Assembly (NCBI GenBank): GCA_000827205.1
Contig: KN832555.1
Coordinates: forward strand, 3,312,696 to 3,376,695
Reading direction: 5' to 3'
Length of the DNA stretch: 64,000 nucleotides
DNA from: Plicaturopsis crispa FD-325 SS-3
Lineage: Eukaryota > Basidiomycota > Agaricomycetes > Amylocorticiales > Amylocorticiaceae
Below the pieces are notes generated by a model, which searched no databases, was not told where the DNA came from, and saw only the letters and a list, made by a program, of their open reading frames with translations. The translations under genes and the position numbers were made by a program. Of the stretch, positions 34,757 to 46,700 are shown piece after piece. Position 1 is the first letter of the stretch, and every line of letters begins with the position of its first letter.

Positions 34757-37700
34757 TCATGCATCGTCCGGTGTGTGGAAGGACATAGGAGATAGCGGTG
34801 GATATTCGCCTTCGGCAACGGCTTGCAATTGCGAGAAGGGTGGAAGCGTTTGAATAGGAGAGGACAGTCGGTCGCCTGTCGACGACGGTAATGGCGGCTA
34901 ATGGGGAAATCGAAGTTAGTATGAAAAGTATTCTTCGATACGAGCGTACATACCACTTTGAAGATTGGATTTATTGCCGACTTCGGAGCGAGACCAGGAC
35001 TCGGCGGATAGGTAATCGAAGTGAACTCGAATGGGCTATGCGGCCCGCTTGGATCCATATTTGACGGGTGCTGTGGGACGGCCGATGGCAGCTGTATGAA
35101 ATTGGGCACCTGTCCCCGCGACAGCCCGTCCTTTCCGCCCTGGGGCATCCATGTCGGCGAATTCGACGACAGCGAGAGCGTCTGCATCGGTGGCGGCGAC
35201 ACACTCCCCGATAGTGCAGGGTCCAGATTCGCGCGCGTGTTGAAGTCGTTCACGAACTGCTGTTCCAGCGAGAGCGAGTTGGACGACCGCACGGACTGGG
35301 GGAAGTCGTCGAACGACGTCCGCAGCGACGACGTCGAGGTCATGCGGTTGATACCGAACAGACTCGCACGATGTCGCATGCGTGTGGGACCCGGGTCACT
35401 GTCCACAGTAGCAAACGAGATATTGGACACCGGACCGATGCTGTGAACGTCGGACGACGACATCGAATGGTCGTCGTCGAATTCCCGCCGTCGCGCTTTC
35501 GGATACCGCTCCGAGTCGCTGCGCCAGTCGCTCGACGAGCCATCCTTGCCCCCGAATCGGCCGGACGCAGCGCTGACAGTCGCAGAGGCGGACTTGCTCG
35601 ACGGCTGTCGTATAGGCCCAGTGGCCGCACGCTTGCCTTTGCTCTGCTCCTGCCGCTGCGCCCCCGTAGTGCCCACCAGACTCGCCGAGTGCTGCCACTT
35701 CCACTCGAGCTGCGTCGCGTTGGTGTTCTCCATCACCATCTGGTTGCGCTTCTCCATGACCGCGCGGGCCTGCTCGCGGTGCATCTTCTCCGCGAGCGCG
35801 CGGCGCTGCTTCTCCGCCTCGCGCTGCACGCGCTCCGCCTCCTTCTTGATCGTCTTCGGGTCCTTGAACCGCTGCTGCTGGTCGCTCGAGGGCGACAGCT
35901 CCGAGAGCGACTGGCTGTCCGTGGTGCTCGACGACTGTGAGCGCTTGCGCGAGTTCCCCCCGGGCGCCATGCCCGGCACCTCCGCGAGCGTCGGCAGCTG
36001 CTTGTCCCCGCCGCCGAACATGCGGCTAATGTCCCACTTGCTGTGCTTCGTGTTCTTCTTGAGCACGTTGAGCTTCGGCTTCGCGCTGGAGTGCGTGTGC
36101 GGGGACTCGCTGATGTCGCTGACGATGTGCTTCGGCGGCTGCGGGCGCGCGGGGTATTCCTGCGCCATCGGAGACGAGGGGATGTTCATGCCATGCCCTT
36201 GGTCGCTAAGAGTGTACGGAGGCGCTTCGTGTTGCGGCGAGATATCCATGTCCCATCCGTTGCGCGGTGCGCCCGGGCTGGACCATGTGGCGTCGTCCGC
36301 ATCCTGCCCGCGCTCCTCCTCCTGTATGATATCCGGCGGCTGCTCGTATGTGCGCAGCTCGTTGACGTACTCTGCGGTGCGGTGCGACGCCGAGGTGGTA
36401 GATGTGTGGACAGGGGAAGGGTAGAAACCCGCGCGGTGCGATGCAGACGCGGAAGGGATGTGGGTGGGAGGTATGTGGTGTTTCTGCCCCGACTGGTAAG
36501 AGTGCGATGGTGGGACGCTGCGAGGCGCGGCGATAGGAAGGGAGACGCCATTCGGGGGCTTCGAGGGCGCAGTCGGCGGAGGGGTAGGTATCGAGAGCAC
36601 ACCAAGATTGCGCGGCGTCGTCTCGAGCAGATAAGGGTGCTCCAAACATTGCTTGCTGGTGAGCCGGGTCTCGGGATCGTACTTCAGCAGATCTGATATG
36701 CACTCGACCAGTTTGTGAGGCACACTCTGGTCAAAGAGTTTCTGGAAGTTCACAGGCCGTGTCTGCAACGGTGAAAAATCAGTAGACGTTAAAGATACGT
36801 TGATATGGGTCATTCCTACCTTTTTGAACGCAAACCCAACAGTCTTCGCCATTTTGATGCCCTTGCTCCACTTCCCGCCACCGATAGCCTTCCCCCGTTG
36901 ATCGTACCCATACTCATCACTGGGGTCACCAAGCACGTCGCATATCCTCAAAATCTGCCTGATCTGGTCCTCTCCGGGGAACAGGGGCCGCAAGTTCACC
37001 AGCTCCGCCATGATCGTACCCAGCGCCCACATGTCGACGGGATTCGAGTAGTCCCTGGCAAGCAGCAGCACCTCTGGCGCACGGTACCAGCGCGTGGACA
37101 CGTACTCGGTGTACGGCGGCTTGCTCTTCGTCTCGCGCGCGAGCCCAAAGTCCGCGAGCTTGATTATCGCGACGACGTCCTTCTCCGGCGGCGCGTTCGG
37201 CGGCGCGGTGGGCGAGACGGGCTGGTAGTCGTACAGGCCCGTGGTCGTCACGAGCACGTTCTCCGGCTTCATGTCGCGGTGGAAGTAGCCCGAGGCGTGG
37301 ATGTGGTGCAGGCCGGTGACGATCTGGCGAAATATGGAGGAGACGAGGCCGCCGGCGAGCGCACGGCCTTTGCGCGCCTTGATGAGGTGGTAGAGGTTGC
37401 CCTCCATGGACTCGAACACAAAGTAGAGCTCCTTGGACCCGGGGAGGAGGAAGAAATCGTACAGGGGGATAATATTAGGGTGGAATGGTATGGCGCGCAA
37501 TGACTACGATAATATTAGAATGGTCGAGGGAAAACAATGTCAGGGGGTCAGCGCACCTCGAGCTCCTTGAGCTTTTTACATTCGTCCCAGCCGCCTTCCC
37601 AGCGCTTCTTCATCCTCTTGACAGCGACGAGCCGCTTGCCGACCCATTCGGGTCGCGCGCCGCCACCGCACTGCATGGGAGACAAGGGTGTATTGGGCGG

Positions 37701-38100
37701 TAGCGTCCCATGCCAATCGCAGAGCCAGACGGTGCCGAACGAGCCGTCACCGAGCACCTTGAGGGGCGTGTATGAGCGCGCGGAGCCTGCAGGACATTAT
37801 GACGTTAGTTTACGCGAGCCTGTGCGGATGCCACATTAGGAGGGGGTGAGTGATTGATGACTGACTGCTTCTGGCGTCGCCGACGACGAGGCGGTTGTTC
37901 TGTATAGAGACGGAAGGAGTACCGACGACGTTGATAGTCTCCTTGGATGCGGTCTGCGGCGCGGGGCGCGCGGACTGGGTGTGATGTGGTGGTTGTGGGG
38001 GAGGGGGCTGGGTGCTGTTTCCGTTCGCGTTCCCGTTCGCGTGTCCGTTCTGGCGGAGGTGCTCGTTGCTGTGGGCGACATTGTTTGAGGATCCGAACAT
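34757..38100 (-). CDS. crk1: Ser/Thr kinase of the RCK family (Crk1/Ime2/MAK-like)
   Basis: Five exons (37866-38100, 37557-37786, 36820-37503, 34954-36762, 34757-34897) give 1032 aa. Kinase motifs in order: LGDGSFGTVWL, VAVKRMK, HRDMKPENVL, DFGLA, and a TEY activation loop (YTEYVSTRWYRAPEVLL) that marks the RCK group between MAPKs and CDKs. About 25 extra Pro-rich residues sit between HRD and DFG. The N-terminal about 78 residues are Asn/His/Pro/Gln-rich. The C-terminal about 600 residues are disordered, with an Arg/Glu/Ala-rich coiled-coil-like stretch. Relatives control meiosis, morphogenesis and mating (Ustilago Crk1, yeast Ime2). The name is by family resemblance. Confidence 0.85.
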
Positions 38101-39448
38101 GATACGACTAGCATCGCCTAAGGAGTTGGTTGGTTGGAGTGTGTGCAGGCGGATTAATGGATGCAGCAAGATGGCGATATGGGTGGAAGCTAGCACATAA
38201 GAAACGGAATAAAGTTAGGAGGAATTTGAGGGAGCAGTCCTAGCAAAACCAAAGTCCAGCGAGGAATACGGGCGACGGTAATGAAAGGAAACGGGCAGGG
38301 AATATGAGGGGAATGAAGAGAAAAGCAGCAGAGGCGCACTCGACCGTCGTCGAAAGCAAGGCGAAAGAACTTGAGAAGCCGAGCAAAAGAACCCCGGCTT
38401 TCTTGCCGATGTCTAGTGATTTTCCTTAGCGTCGATACTACTAGCCCGTTTCTGTTCTTTCCGTCTTTCATTCTCTGCACTCTCTACTATGTGCAATGCT
38501 AATATGACAGCTACCAGACACGGCTGCTGTTCGTCGTCGTCGTCGCTGCCATCGCGCTCGAGGACGCCGAATTTGCAAATATATTTAGCGTACAACGCGG
38601 TGCTAATCTGTTCAGATCTTCACAAATCCATCATCCGTTAGCGCGAGACCGGTTCTTTGGTCTGTCTCGTCTTGTGCCCAACTCGGTGCCACCAGTCTCT
38701 TTTCAGATCGAGTTTGTTCTCCCGCTTCGTCCTTCTCTCCTCTGCCCGCGCTTGCATCTCCCGAACCCACCGCAGGATAGACGCTAATAGACGACGTCGC
38801 ACGGGTGCAGTAATAATGCCTCAAAAAGTCGGCCACGACAGGAGCGGCATGTTGACCGACGTTTTATTACTCTTCGCCTTCTGCGGTCTGATGCAACGCT
38901 AGACGCACCAGGATTCAATAAAAATCGGCCAGGTGGAGTAAGTACGTTCACAAGGTGTCTCACTGATACGATCCATGCCATTTAGCTTGTACGGTTAAGT
39001 CCTAGCATGCATGCATGGTTACTCTGTATATCCATCAGACCTGCATCTGCCCGTCCTCGAGTACTCGATGGAGGCTACTCAAAACCCTCTTTCGCAGCAT
39101 GTTGCATATCTGCCGTTGATCCGCTGCCAAAAGCCACGGTCTCTGAAGGGCTTGATCGTCTCAGTCAGTGCCACCACTCGATTGCGAAGATAGGGGCCGA
39201 GCTTTGTCACATCGTTCTAGTTTCAGCCACCGGACTTTTACCGGACTTTGACTGTGGCGTCGAGACTCAGACTACATAAACTAACAGCACTCTCAACGTA
39301 CATAGCACGGTTGTTTTCCATGTAGAGATACTCTAAGTATTAAATACACTGTCCACTGGAAAACCACTGTTCCAAATACACTCTACTCTTGCGTTATAAC
39401 TTCTCAGAACATGCTCCGGACAAGCTTTTGTATGACACCTTCCCCCTT
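38101..39448. other. Long intergenic region upstream of the Crk1-like kinase
   Basis: About 1.35 kb, the longest spacer without an insertion in this window. A 74-codon minus-strand frame at 38612-38836 and a 90-codon plus-strand frame at 39007-39279 have no recognisable features. The left half probably holds the kinase promoter and leader. Confidence 0.45.
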
Positions 39449-40778
39449 CTAAAACGGCACCTCATGGAACAGCTTCGACACGCTCTCGCCATAATGGCTG
39501 CGCCTTATCACCTCGCCGAGCACGCCCCCGATATCGATCACCTCGATCTTCGCACACGCCGCCTGGTTCGCCGCCTGCGGGAGCGTGTTCGTGACGATCA
39601 GCTTCTCCAGCGCGCTCTCGTCGACGTTCTTGAGCGCGTTCCCGCTCAGGATCCCGTGCGTCACGATCGCGTGCACCGTCGATGTGCCCGCATCCGCGAG
39701 GTGCCGCGCGGCGAGGCAGAGCGTCCCGCACGTGTCCGCCATGTCGTCGACGAGGATCGCGATCTTGTCCTTGACGTGCCCGACGAGCACCATCCGCGAG
39801 ACCTCGTTTGCCTTTTTACGCTCCTTGTGGAAGAGCGCAAAGTCGACACCGAGACGGTCGGCGATCGAGGTGGCCCTGGCGAAGAAACATGAGACTGCGA
39901 TTCAGGATATGTGACGGGCTGGATCGCACCGTTTCGCACCGCCGGCGTCTGGAGAGACGATGACTACGTCGTCGAGTTTAAAGTGCGTGCGGATATAAAG
40001 TATGGCAGACGGCTCCGCGTAGAGCTGCCACCCGTGCACGTGTAAAGTTTAAAACGGCAGGCACTAGGAATATCACTCACGCTGGACAGTCTGGTCAGCA
40101 AAGCCAAGACAATATCATGAGGACGCCCACTCACTTGTCTACGGGAACATCAAAGAAGCCTTGGATCTGCGAGGCATGCAGGTCCATCGTCTAACACTCA
40201 GTGGTCAGAGCTGGAGAGAGCGGGGCTGCTACTGCGCGCGCCCGTCACACAACATGCGATGCGGCGCGTTTCGCACTCACAATGACGTGGTCACACCCGG
40301 AGCGCTGTATCATGTTCGCGACGAGCTTCGCGGTGATGGGCGCGCGGCTCTTGTCCTTCTTGTCCTGGCGCGCGTACGGGAAGAGCGGGAGCACGGCCGT
40401 GATGCGCTTCGCGCTCGCGATCTTGCACGCGTGGATCATGATGCACAGCTCCATGAGCGCCGTGTTCACTTCCCCGCACCCGCTGTTGATGATGTACACA
40501 TCGTCTTCGCGCACGGTCTCGTTAATCCGCACGATCGTCTCGCCGATCCCGCTGCGAGACACTTCGGCCTTGGCGACTGGGAGACCTAGGCTGTTGGGGG
40601 CGTAAGCGGTGGGGTTGGGAGGAGGGGGATTGAGCGCGCGTACCGTCGAGCTATGATCTCGACCAGCTCAGGATGGCTGTTGCCTGTGGTGCAAGCGGTG
40701 TCAGTCAGTGGCTGCTTTGACAGAGAGCGTTGTAGAGCACTCACCGCTGAATATTTTGATACCGCTACCGTTCAGCAT
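39449..40778 (-). CDS. Ribose-phosphate pyrophosphokinase (PRPP synthetase)
   Basis: Makes PRPP from ribose 5-phosphate and ATP for purine, pyrimidine, NAD, His and Trp synthesis; cytosolic. Seven exons (40745-40778, 40644-40683, 40281-40590, 40135-40190, 40081-40090, 39930-40024, 39449-39875) give 323 aa, the usual size. Visible signatures are [48 protein letters not shown] and the PRPP loop [13 protein letters not shown]. Exon 5 is a 10-nt microexon needed to keep the frame. It gives DKLSSLYAEP where relatives usually read DNLYAEP, a three-residue insertion. Divergent from COX10. Confidence 0.92.
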
Positions 40779-40995
40779 ATTGCTTGAGGAGAGCGCAGTC
40801 CATGGACTGGAATAAAAAGAGAATAAGAACGAGACGATGAAGACGGGGCCTGACGAAGAGAGGAAACCACCAACGTTCGCCAGAAAAATCTGCCGCGCGT
40901 GATTTTACCGCAAACGTCAGAATTCACACGCTCGCAATGCCGAAAATTACATAGGCGCCGCCTGCTGTATACCGTACCAGCTAATAGCGCTTGCA
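40779..40995. promoter_or_regulatory. Bidirectional promoter, PRPP synthetase / COX10
   Basis: Only 217 bp separate the two divergent start codons, so both promoters must overlap here. No clear TATA box or factor site is identified. Confidence 0.6.
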
Positions 40996-42267
40996 ATGGA
41001 ACGCTCATTCTCGCTTTTCATCTGTGCTCAATGTCGCTCTCGTGCCCAAATACCTCTTAGAAACGTACGACGACCGTTTCACGCACGACAGAACTCGTCT
41101 CTCGCTTCAAAACAGGTCTTTTCCTCGTTTTTCTACAACAACGAGCGATGGCAGCCCGCACCAGATCCAATTTCCTCGCAGAACTCGTCCGTAGCGGGCA
41201 TAGAATCGTTTCCTATCGCTCCAATACGGGGCTATAAACCTGCAGAAGTCCTCACACCGCGCAGACTGCTCAAAGTTTACGGCGAACTCGCCAAATCGCG
41301 GCTTACAGTGCTTATGGTCCTCACAGCAATGTCCGGCGTAGCGCTCTCCCCAGTGCCCACGACAGTCCCCATCCTCCTCTCCACCGCCATCGGCACCGCG
41401 CTGTGCTCCGCCTCCGCAAACACGTTCAACCAGATCCAGGAGGTGCCGTTAGACGCCCAGATGGCGCGCACGCGCCTGCGCCCGCTCGTGCGCCGCGCGA
41501 TCAGCCCGCTGCACGCCGTCGGCTTCGGGCTCGCGACCGGCGTCGCTGGCCCCGCGCTGCTGTGCGCGATGGTGAACCCGACCACGGCGTTCATCGGCGC
41601 GGCGAATATTGTGCTGTACGCGGGCGTGTACACGGCGATGAAGCGCACGAGCGTCGTCAACACGTGGGTCGGCGCTGTCGTCGGCGCGCTGCCGCCCCTC
41701 ATGGGCTGGACGGCGTGCGGCGGCTCGCTCTTCCCCACCTCCCTGCACTTCTTCCTCCCGTCCTTCCTGTCCACCACAGCGGCAGCCCCGATCGACCTGG
41801 CGCTGGTACTGGACAACGCGCTGTCCCCGTTTGCGCTGTTCATGCTGCTGTTCAGCTGGCAGTTCCCGCACTTCAACGCGCTGTCGCACCTCGTAAGGGG
41901 GTCGTACGCGCAGGCGGGGTACCCGATGCTCTCCGTGCTCTCGCCGCCGCACAACACCCTCGTCGCGCTGCGGCACTCGCTCCTCCTCCTCCCCATCTGC
42001 TCGTTGGCGTTCCCGCTCTCGGGCCTCACGACATGGGCGTTTGCGCTCACGAGCGCGGTCCCGAACCTCATCTGCGCACGCGCGGCGTGGCAGTTTTGGC
42101 GGATGGGCGGGGAGAAGCAGGCGCGGGCTGTTTGGCACAGTTGCTTGTGGTACTTGCCGGTGATTATAGGGCTTATGATGATACACAAGCAGGGCATGGA
42201 CTGGGCGAAGTGGTTGGGCATTAAGAAGGATGATTCGGAGACAAGTGATGTACCCAGCGTCCAATAA
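40996..42267 (+). CDS. cox10: Protoheme IX farnesyltransferase Cox10, mitochondrial
   Basis: Adds a farnesyl group to heme b to make heme O, the precursor of heme A of cytochrome oxidase; an inner mitochondrial membrane enzyme. One exon, 423 aa, intronless among intron-rich neighbours. The N-terminal about 70 residues are Arg/Ser-rich, fitting an import signal. The UbiA-type prenyltransferase core begins near residue 95 (AKSRLTVLMVLTAMSG). The Asn/Asp-rich active-site motif is NTFNQIQEVPLDAQMARTR, followed by RPL. Several hydrophobic segments follow, and the second loop has LVLDNALSPF. G+C is high throughout. Confidence 0.94.
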   Translation: MERSFSLFICAQCRSRAQIPLRNVRRPFHARQNSSLASKQVFSSFFYNNERWQPAPDPISSQNSSVAGIESFPIAPIRGYKPAEVLTPRRLLKVYGELAKSRLTVLMVLTAMSGVALSPVPTTVPILLSTAIGTALCSASANTFNQIQEVPLDAQMARTRLRPLVRRAISPLHAVGFGLATGVAGPALLCAMVNPTTAFIGAANIVLYAGVYTAMKRTSVVNTWVGAVVGALPPLMGWTACGGSLFPTSLHFFLPSFLSTTAAAPIDLALVLDNALSPFALFMLLFSWQFPHFNALSHLVRGSYAQAGYPMLSVLSPPHNTLVALRHSLLLLPICSLAFPLSGLTTWAFALTSAVPNLICARAAWQFWRMGGEKQARAVWHSCLWYLPVIIGLMMIHKQGMDWAKWLGIKKDDSETSDVPSVQ

Positions 42268-42412
42268 ACTAATTTACCTTGATCCAGGCTTGTTACTACT
42301 TTCACGCGACGGTCTCAAAGAGTTGGGACACAAGTTGAAGACTACAGGCAGCGCGCAGAGATCGATTTTACTCACAATCCGCTAGATAAATATCGTCAGG
42401 CACAATTTGTGA

Positions 42413-43243
42413 TCAGGCAGGGAGACGGGCATCCTCTTTATCCAGCAATGCGCGCAGATAATCCACCCATCCTACACGCTTTCTCGAGCGTTTGATCCCG
42501 TCTGCCTCCTCTACACCAAAAGACGTGATGCTATGGTAGGCATTGTACGTATACATCGTGCCCAGGAGGTCCTGCCGCACCTCCTCCATATGCAGCCCGT
42601 CGTACACCATAGCCATAGGGCGCAAGTCTACCGGCGCGTGTACTTGCACAAGCATATAGTCCTGGTCATAGTCCGCTTCCTCCCGGGGGCTCCCCAGGGG
42701 CCGCCAGATGGGAAGAACAGTGACAACGGCGAAGCGCGCAGGCGACTCGGATGACCAAGGCTTGCTGGCGATGTAGACGTCGAAGTCCGCCATCATGCAG
42801 TTGGTGAAGAGCTCGTACGTCCTGTCGGAGTATAATGGTATCGAAAGGAAGTTCTTTCCGGGGAAGCGCTGGCGCAGGCCCTCGTCCCCTTCGACGCCCG
42901 GCCAGAGGCGTCCGATCGTGGCGCGTGCAGGCCATTCGAGGATCCACAGCCTGAACTGCTCCGGGAGCGTGTCTGGAGTATAGCAGAGGTTCTCGAGGTA
43001 CGCTTCGCGGTCGAAGGGCACGACGTGGGGGAGGATTGTGGCGCGCGTCGCGAGAAAGGACGGGGAGTTGACGGCGTGCATGTATAGCTCGAGTAGGGCG
43101 CGTCGGGCGGGGCGTATGTTCGACAGCGGCAGGAGGCGGCGCCAGTCGCGACTGACGCCCTGCGCCGCGATGAGCGACTTCAGATGGGGTAGATGGGCGA
43201 ATATCTCGAGCAGGAGCTCGGGCGGCAAGTCTGAGATGAACAT
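42413..43243 (-). CDS. F-box protein B (paralogue of 31905-32732)
   Basis: Single coding exon of 276 aa. It begins MFISDLPPELLLEIFAHLPH, closely matching F-box protein A, and stays alignable to the end (WVDYLRALLDKEDARL). An upstream in-frame extension to 43354 is more likely a 5' UTR, with a splice acceptor (TTTCAATAG) just before the ATG. Presumed SCF adaptor; target unknown. It lies in inverted orientation relative to copy A. Confidence 0.8.
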   Translation of the reverse strand: MFISDLPPELLLEIFAHLPHLKSLIAAQGVSRDWRRLLPLSNIRPARRALLELYMHAVNSPSFLATRATILPHVVPFDREAYLENLCYTPDTLPEQFRLWILEWPARATIGRLWPGVEGDEGLRQRFPGKNFLSIPLYSDRTYELFTNCMMADFDVYIASKPWSSESPARFAVVTVLPIWRPLGSPREEADYDQDYMLVQVHAPVDLRPMAMVYDGLHMEEVRQDLLGTMYTYNAYHSITSFGVEEADGIKRSRKRVGWVDYLRALLDKEDARLPA

Positions 43244-43721
43244 GCTATCCCGCTGATGACCTATTGAAACGCACCGGGGCTTTAGTACATCGCTTCCACA
43301 TTGTGAAGGTACCAAGGAGCCCGATACAAACCTACCTGTGCAATCGTATAACAAAACTCTCTTTCAGGCTGATAAATGACAGTCGCCCTGTCAGCTAGGC
43401 GTTAGAAGGTGAACACGTTGAACGAGCGTCAAGAGCAAGGTTATTGACGCCCAGAAGTACTTGTGGCGTTGAAGGTGGTTCAGAGCCTCCGGAGGTCCGA
43501 GGATATAAGTGCAAGTCATGCAAGGACCAAGCTTCTGGCAAGGACAACTGCTGATCTCAAAATTGAGACTCGGAACGAGAGAAAGGAATTGAGAGAAAGA
43601 AAAAATAGCATTGCGTGGAATGATGTGGATATTATACAGTTCAGATGATATATGATGTTGTTACGGTAGAAATACAATGAAATCCTGAAAGCAGTCCACA
43701 AGGTCAATTCTCAGCTCTCAC
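43244..43721. other. Intergenic: F-box B leader and hsp104 3' side
   Basis: About 480 bases with no gene seen. The right part is A/T-rich, consistent with the hsp104 3' UTR. Confidence 0.5.
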
Positions 43722-46700
43722 TTAATCCATCTCCTCAATCTCGATATCGTCATCGTCGATGTCCATCTCATCGACGTCCCCAGAGCCCTCATGGTTAGGG
43801 ATGATGTTGAGGCGGTTATGCGGCCCGTCAAAGCGCACCCTGACCACCTCGCCCTCGCGTATGCGGTCGGACAGGAGCATAACGGAGAGCGGGTTGAGCA
43901 GCTCGCTCTGGATGGCGCGGTTCAAGGGCCGTGCACCGTACGTGGGCGAGTACCCGATGGACATGAGGTACGACTTGGCGCCGTCGTCGATGTCGAGGGT
44001 GATCTTCTTGTCGGAGAGCCGCTGCTCCACCTCACGCAGCCGGATGTCGACGATCTTCAGGATGTTCTTATGCGAGAGCGTGCGCTACACGAAGAGGCAA
44101 GCGTCAGTATATTGAGAAGGGCAAAAAGAAAGCTGTGAAGACTTACGAAGATGACGATATCGTCGATACGGTTGATGAACTCGGGCGGGAAGTGCGCCTG
44201 AATCGCGCCCATCACCAGCTGCCTCGTCTGGGGCTTCACCGGACCCTCGCCCATATCGTTAAGGTACGCTGCGCCGAGGTTGGACGTCATGATAATGACG
44301 GTGTTGCGGAAGTCCACGACGCGGCCCTGGCCGTCCGTGAGCCGTCCGTCGTCCAGCACCTGCAGGAACAGGGTGATGAACTCGCGGCACGCCTTCTCGA
44401 CCTCGTCGATGAGGACGATGGAGTAGGGTTTGCGCCGGATGTACTCTGTCAGCTGGCCTCCAGCGTCGTGTCCGACGTATCCGGGTGGAGAACCGATGAG
44501 CCGCGAGATGGAATGCTTCTCGGAGTACTCAGACCCGTCGACACGGATCATAGCATCGGGTGAGTCGAAAAGTAGTGTTGCAAGCTATGCAAAACGACCT
44601 GTTAGTGACTAGCGAAAAGGATGAAGCGAAGAGGTGTGCTTGCCGTTTTACTGAGCAGGGTTTTACCAGTTCCCGAAGGACCCGCCATCAAGAAGCTAGC
44701 GATGGGCCGCGAGGCATTGCCCAGCCCGCTCCTCGACAGTCGAATGGCGTTCGCGACAGACTTGACCGCCTCGGGCTGCCCGACGACACTCTCAGCCAAG
44801 ATCCTCTCCATCCGCAACAGCTTCTCCTTCTCCGTCGACATAAGGCGCGTCACGGGGATAGACGTCCACCGGCCGACGATCTCAGCGATGGCCTCGGGGG
44901 TGACCGCGTTCGCGTCGCCGCCAGCTGCGGCGTCTTCCTCGTCCTTCTTATCCTGCAAGCGCTTGAGAACGGCCTGCAGGTCCGGAATCGCGTAGTATCG
45001 AATGTCGGACACGGTAGCGAGGTCGTATCTGAGGAGAGATCGTTAGCGCTGGTCAGCTCATTGGAATGCTCGCATAGGACTTACCTCCGTTCCGCCTCAT
45101 CAGCCTTCGCCTTCAGCTCGTCGATCTTCCTCCGCGTCTCGTTGATCTCGTCGCCCCTGCGCTTCTCGTTCTCGTACGCAGCGACAAGGGGTTGCAGTTC
45201 CTCCTCGGTCTCTGCAATCGCCTTCTTCGCGAGCTTCAGGCGCTCCTTGCTCGTGTCGTCCTTCTCCCGCTCGAGCGCGTGGATCTCGACTTCGAGCTCC
45301 AGCTTCTTCCGCTGTAGCTTGTCGATGTTTTCGGGAGAAGTTTCACGGGTTACGCGAACACTGAAGAGACGAAGTCAGAAAACCGTTGTCAAAGAAGAGA
45401 ATGGTAACTAGTGAACTCACCTAGCACATGCTTCGTCGACCAAATCAATGGCAGCATCAGGCAGGCGCCGTGCCGTCAAATAGCGATGCGCAAGCGTCGC
45501 CGCGGATATCAACGCGCCGTCCAAGATCCGCACACCATGATGCACCTCGTACTTCTCGCGGATACCCCGCAAGATACTGATCGTCTCCGTAACAGACGGC
45601 TCGTTGACGATAACCTGTGCGAACCGCCGCTCGAGCGCAGCGTCCGTCTCGATGTACTTCCGGTACTCCGCAAGCGTGGTCGCACCGATGCACCGCAGCT
45701 TCCCGCGCGCGAGGAGGGGCTTGAAGAGGTTGGCTGCGTCCATCCCACCGCCCTCGCCACCGCGGCCCGCCATCAGCAAGTGCAGCTCGTCGATGAAGAG
45801 GATCACGCCGACGCCGTTCTCGGCGGACTTTTCGACTTCGTTGAGGACGGCCTTTATGCGCTCTTCGTATTCGCCCTTGTATTTCGCGCCGGCCATGAGC
45901 GCGCCCATGTCGAGCGAGAATAGCCGCGAGATGAGGGATGCGGGGATCTAGGGAGGGGGTCAGCTACAGTGCATGCAAGTTAGTGTAGGGGATGCTTACA
46001 TCTCTGTTCACGATTCGTTGTGCGAGGCCTTCAGCAATACTTGTCTTGCCGACACCGGGTTCACCAATCAGCACAGGGTTATTTTTTGTTCTAGAGGGAA
46101 GCGCGTCAGCACTGCAAAGAATGTTGAAAGGCGATTTGCCACTTACCTCCTGCACAGAATTCGAATGACCCTCCTGATCTCATTGTCGCGTCCAATGACA
46201 GGGTCGATCTTCCCCTCCTCCGCAAGTGCCGTCAGGTCAACTGCGTACTTTTGTAACGCGTCGAACCCTTGCTCGGCGTTCTTGCTCTCCACGCGACGGT
46301 TGCCCCGAATCTGGGTGATGGCGGTCTTGAGCGCCGCCTCGGTGAGTGACGCCTCCTTCAACACGGGCGCGATCGTGTTGTCCTGGATAAGGGCGAGGAG
46401 CAGGTGGTCCTGTGCGATGTACGAGTCGTGCATCGTTTTCTGAAGTGATTGCGCCTCGCGGAATATTTTGACAGCAGCCGCACTGAGGGTCGTCTCTTCT
46501 GGCGGTGGGCTCTGCGCGGGTAGTCGGACGATAAGTTTTTGTAATCCGCGCTTCACGATAGTCTAGACAGAGATATCAGCACCGAACACGTCTGACGGAT
46601 TGTAAAAGTAAACTCACTGGATCACCGCCTGCTTTCTGAATGACAGACGAAAATAATGAAGTGCCGGATGCGTTGCTGCTGCTGATCCCGCCTGGTACAG

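Noticed and set aside
35371-37503. Several long plus-strand frames opposite the Crk1-like kinase
   Set aside because: The minus strand holds a complete kinase with all motifs; these are high-G+C shadows.
39389-40605. Plus-strand frames opposite PRPP synthetase
   Set aside because: Arg/His-rich shadow frames of a G+C-rich gene.
41277-42305. A 342-codon minus-strand frame opposite COX10
   Set aside because: COX10 motifs are unambiguous on the plus strand; the opposite frame is open only because of codon bias.
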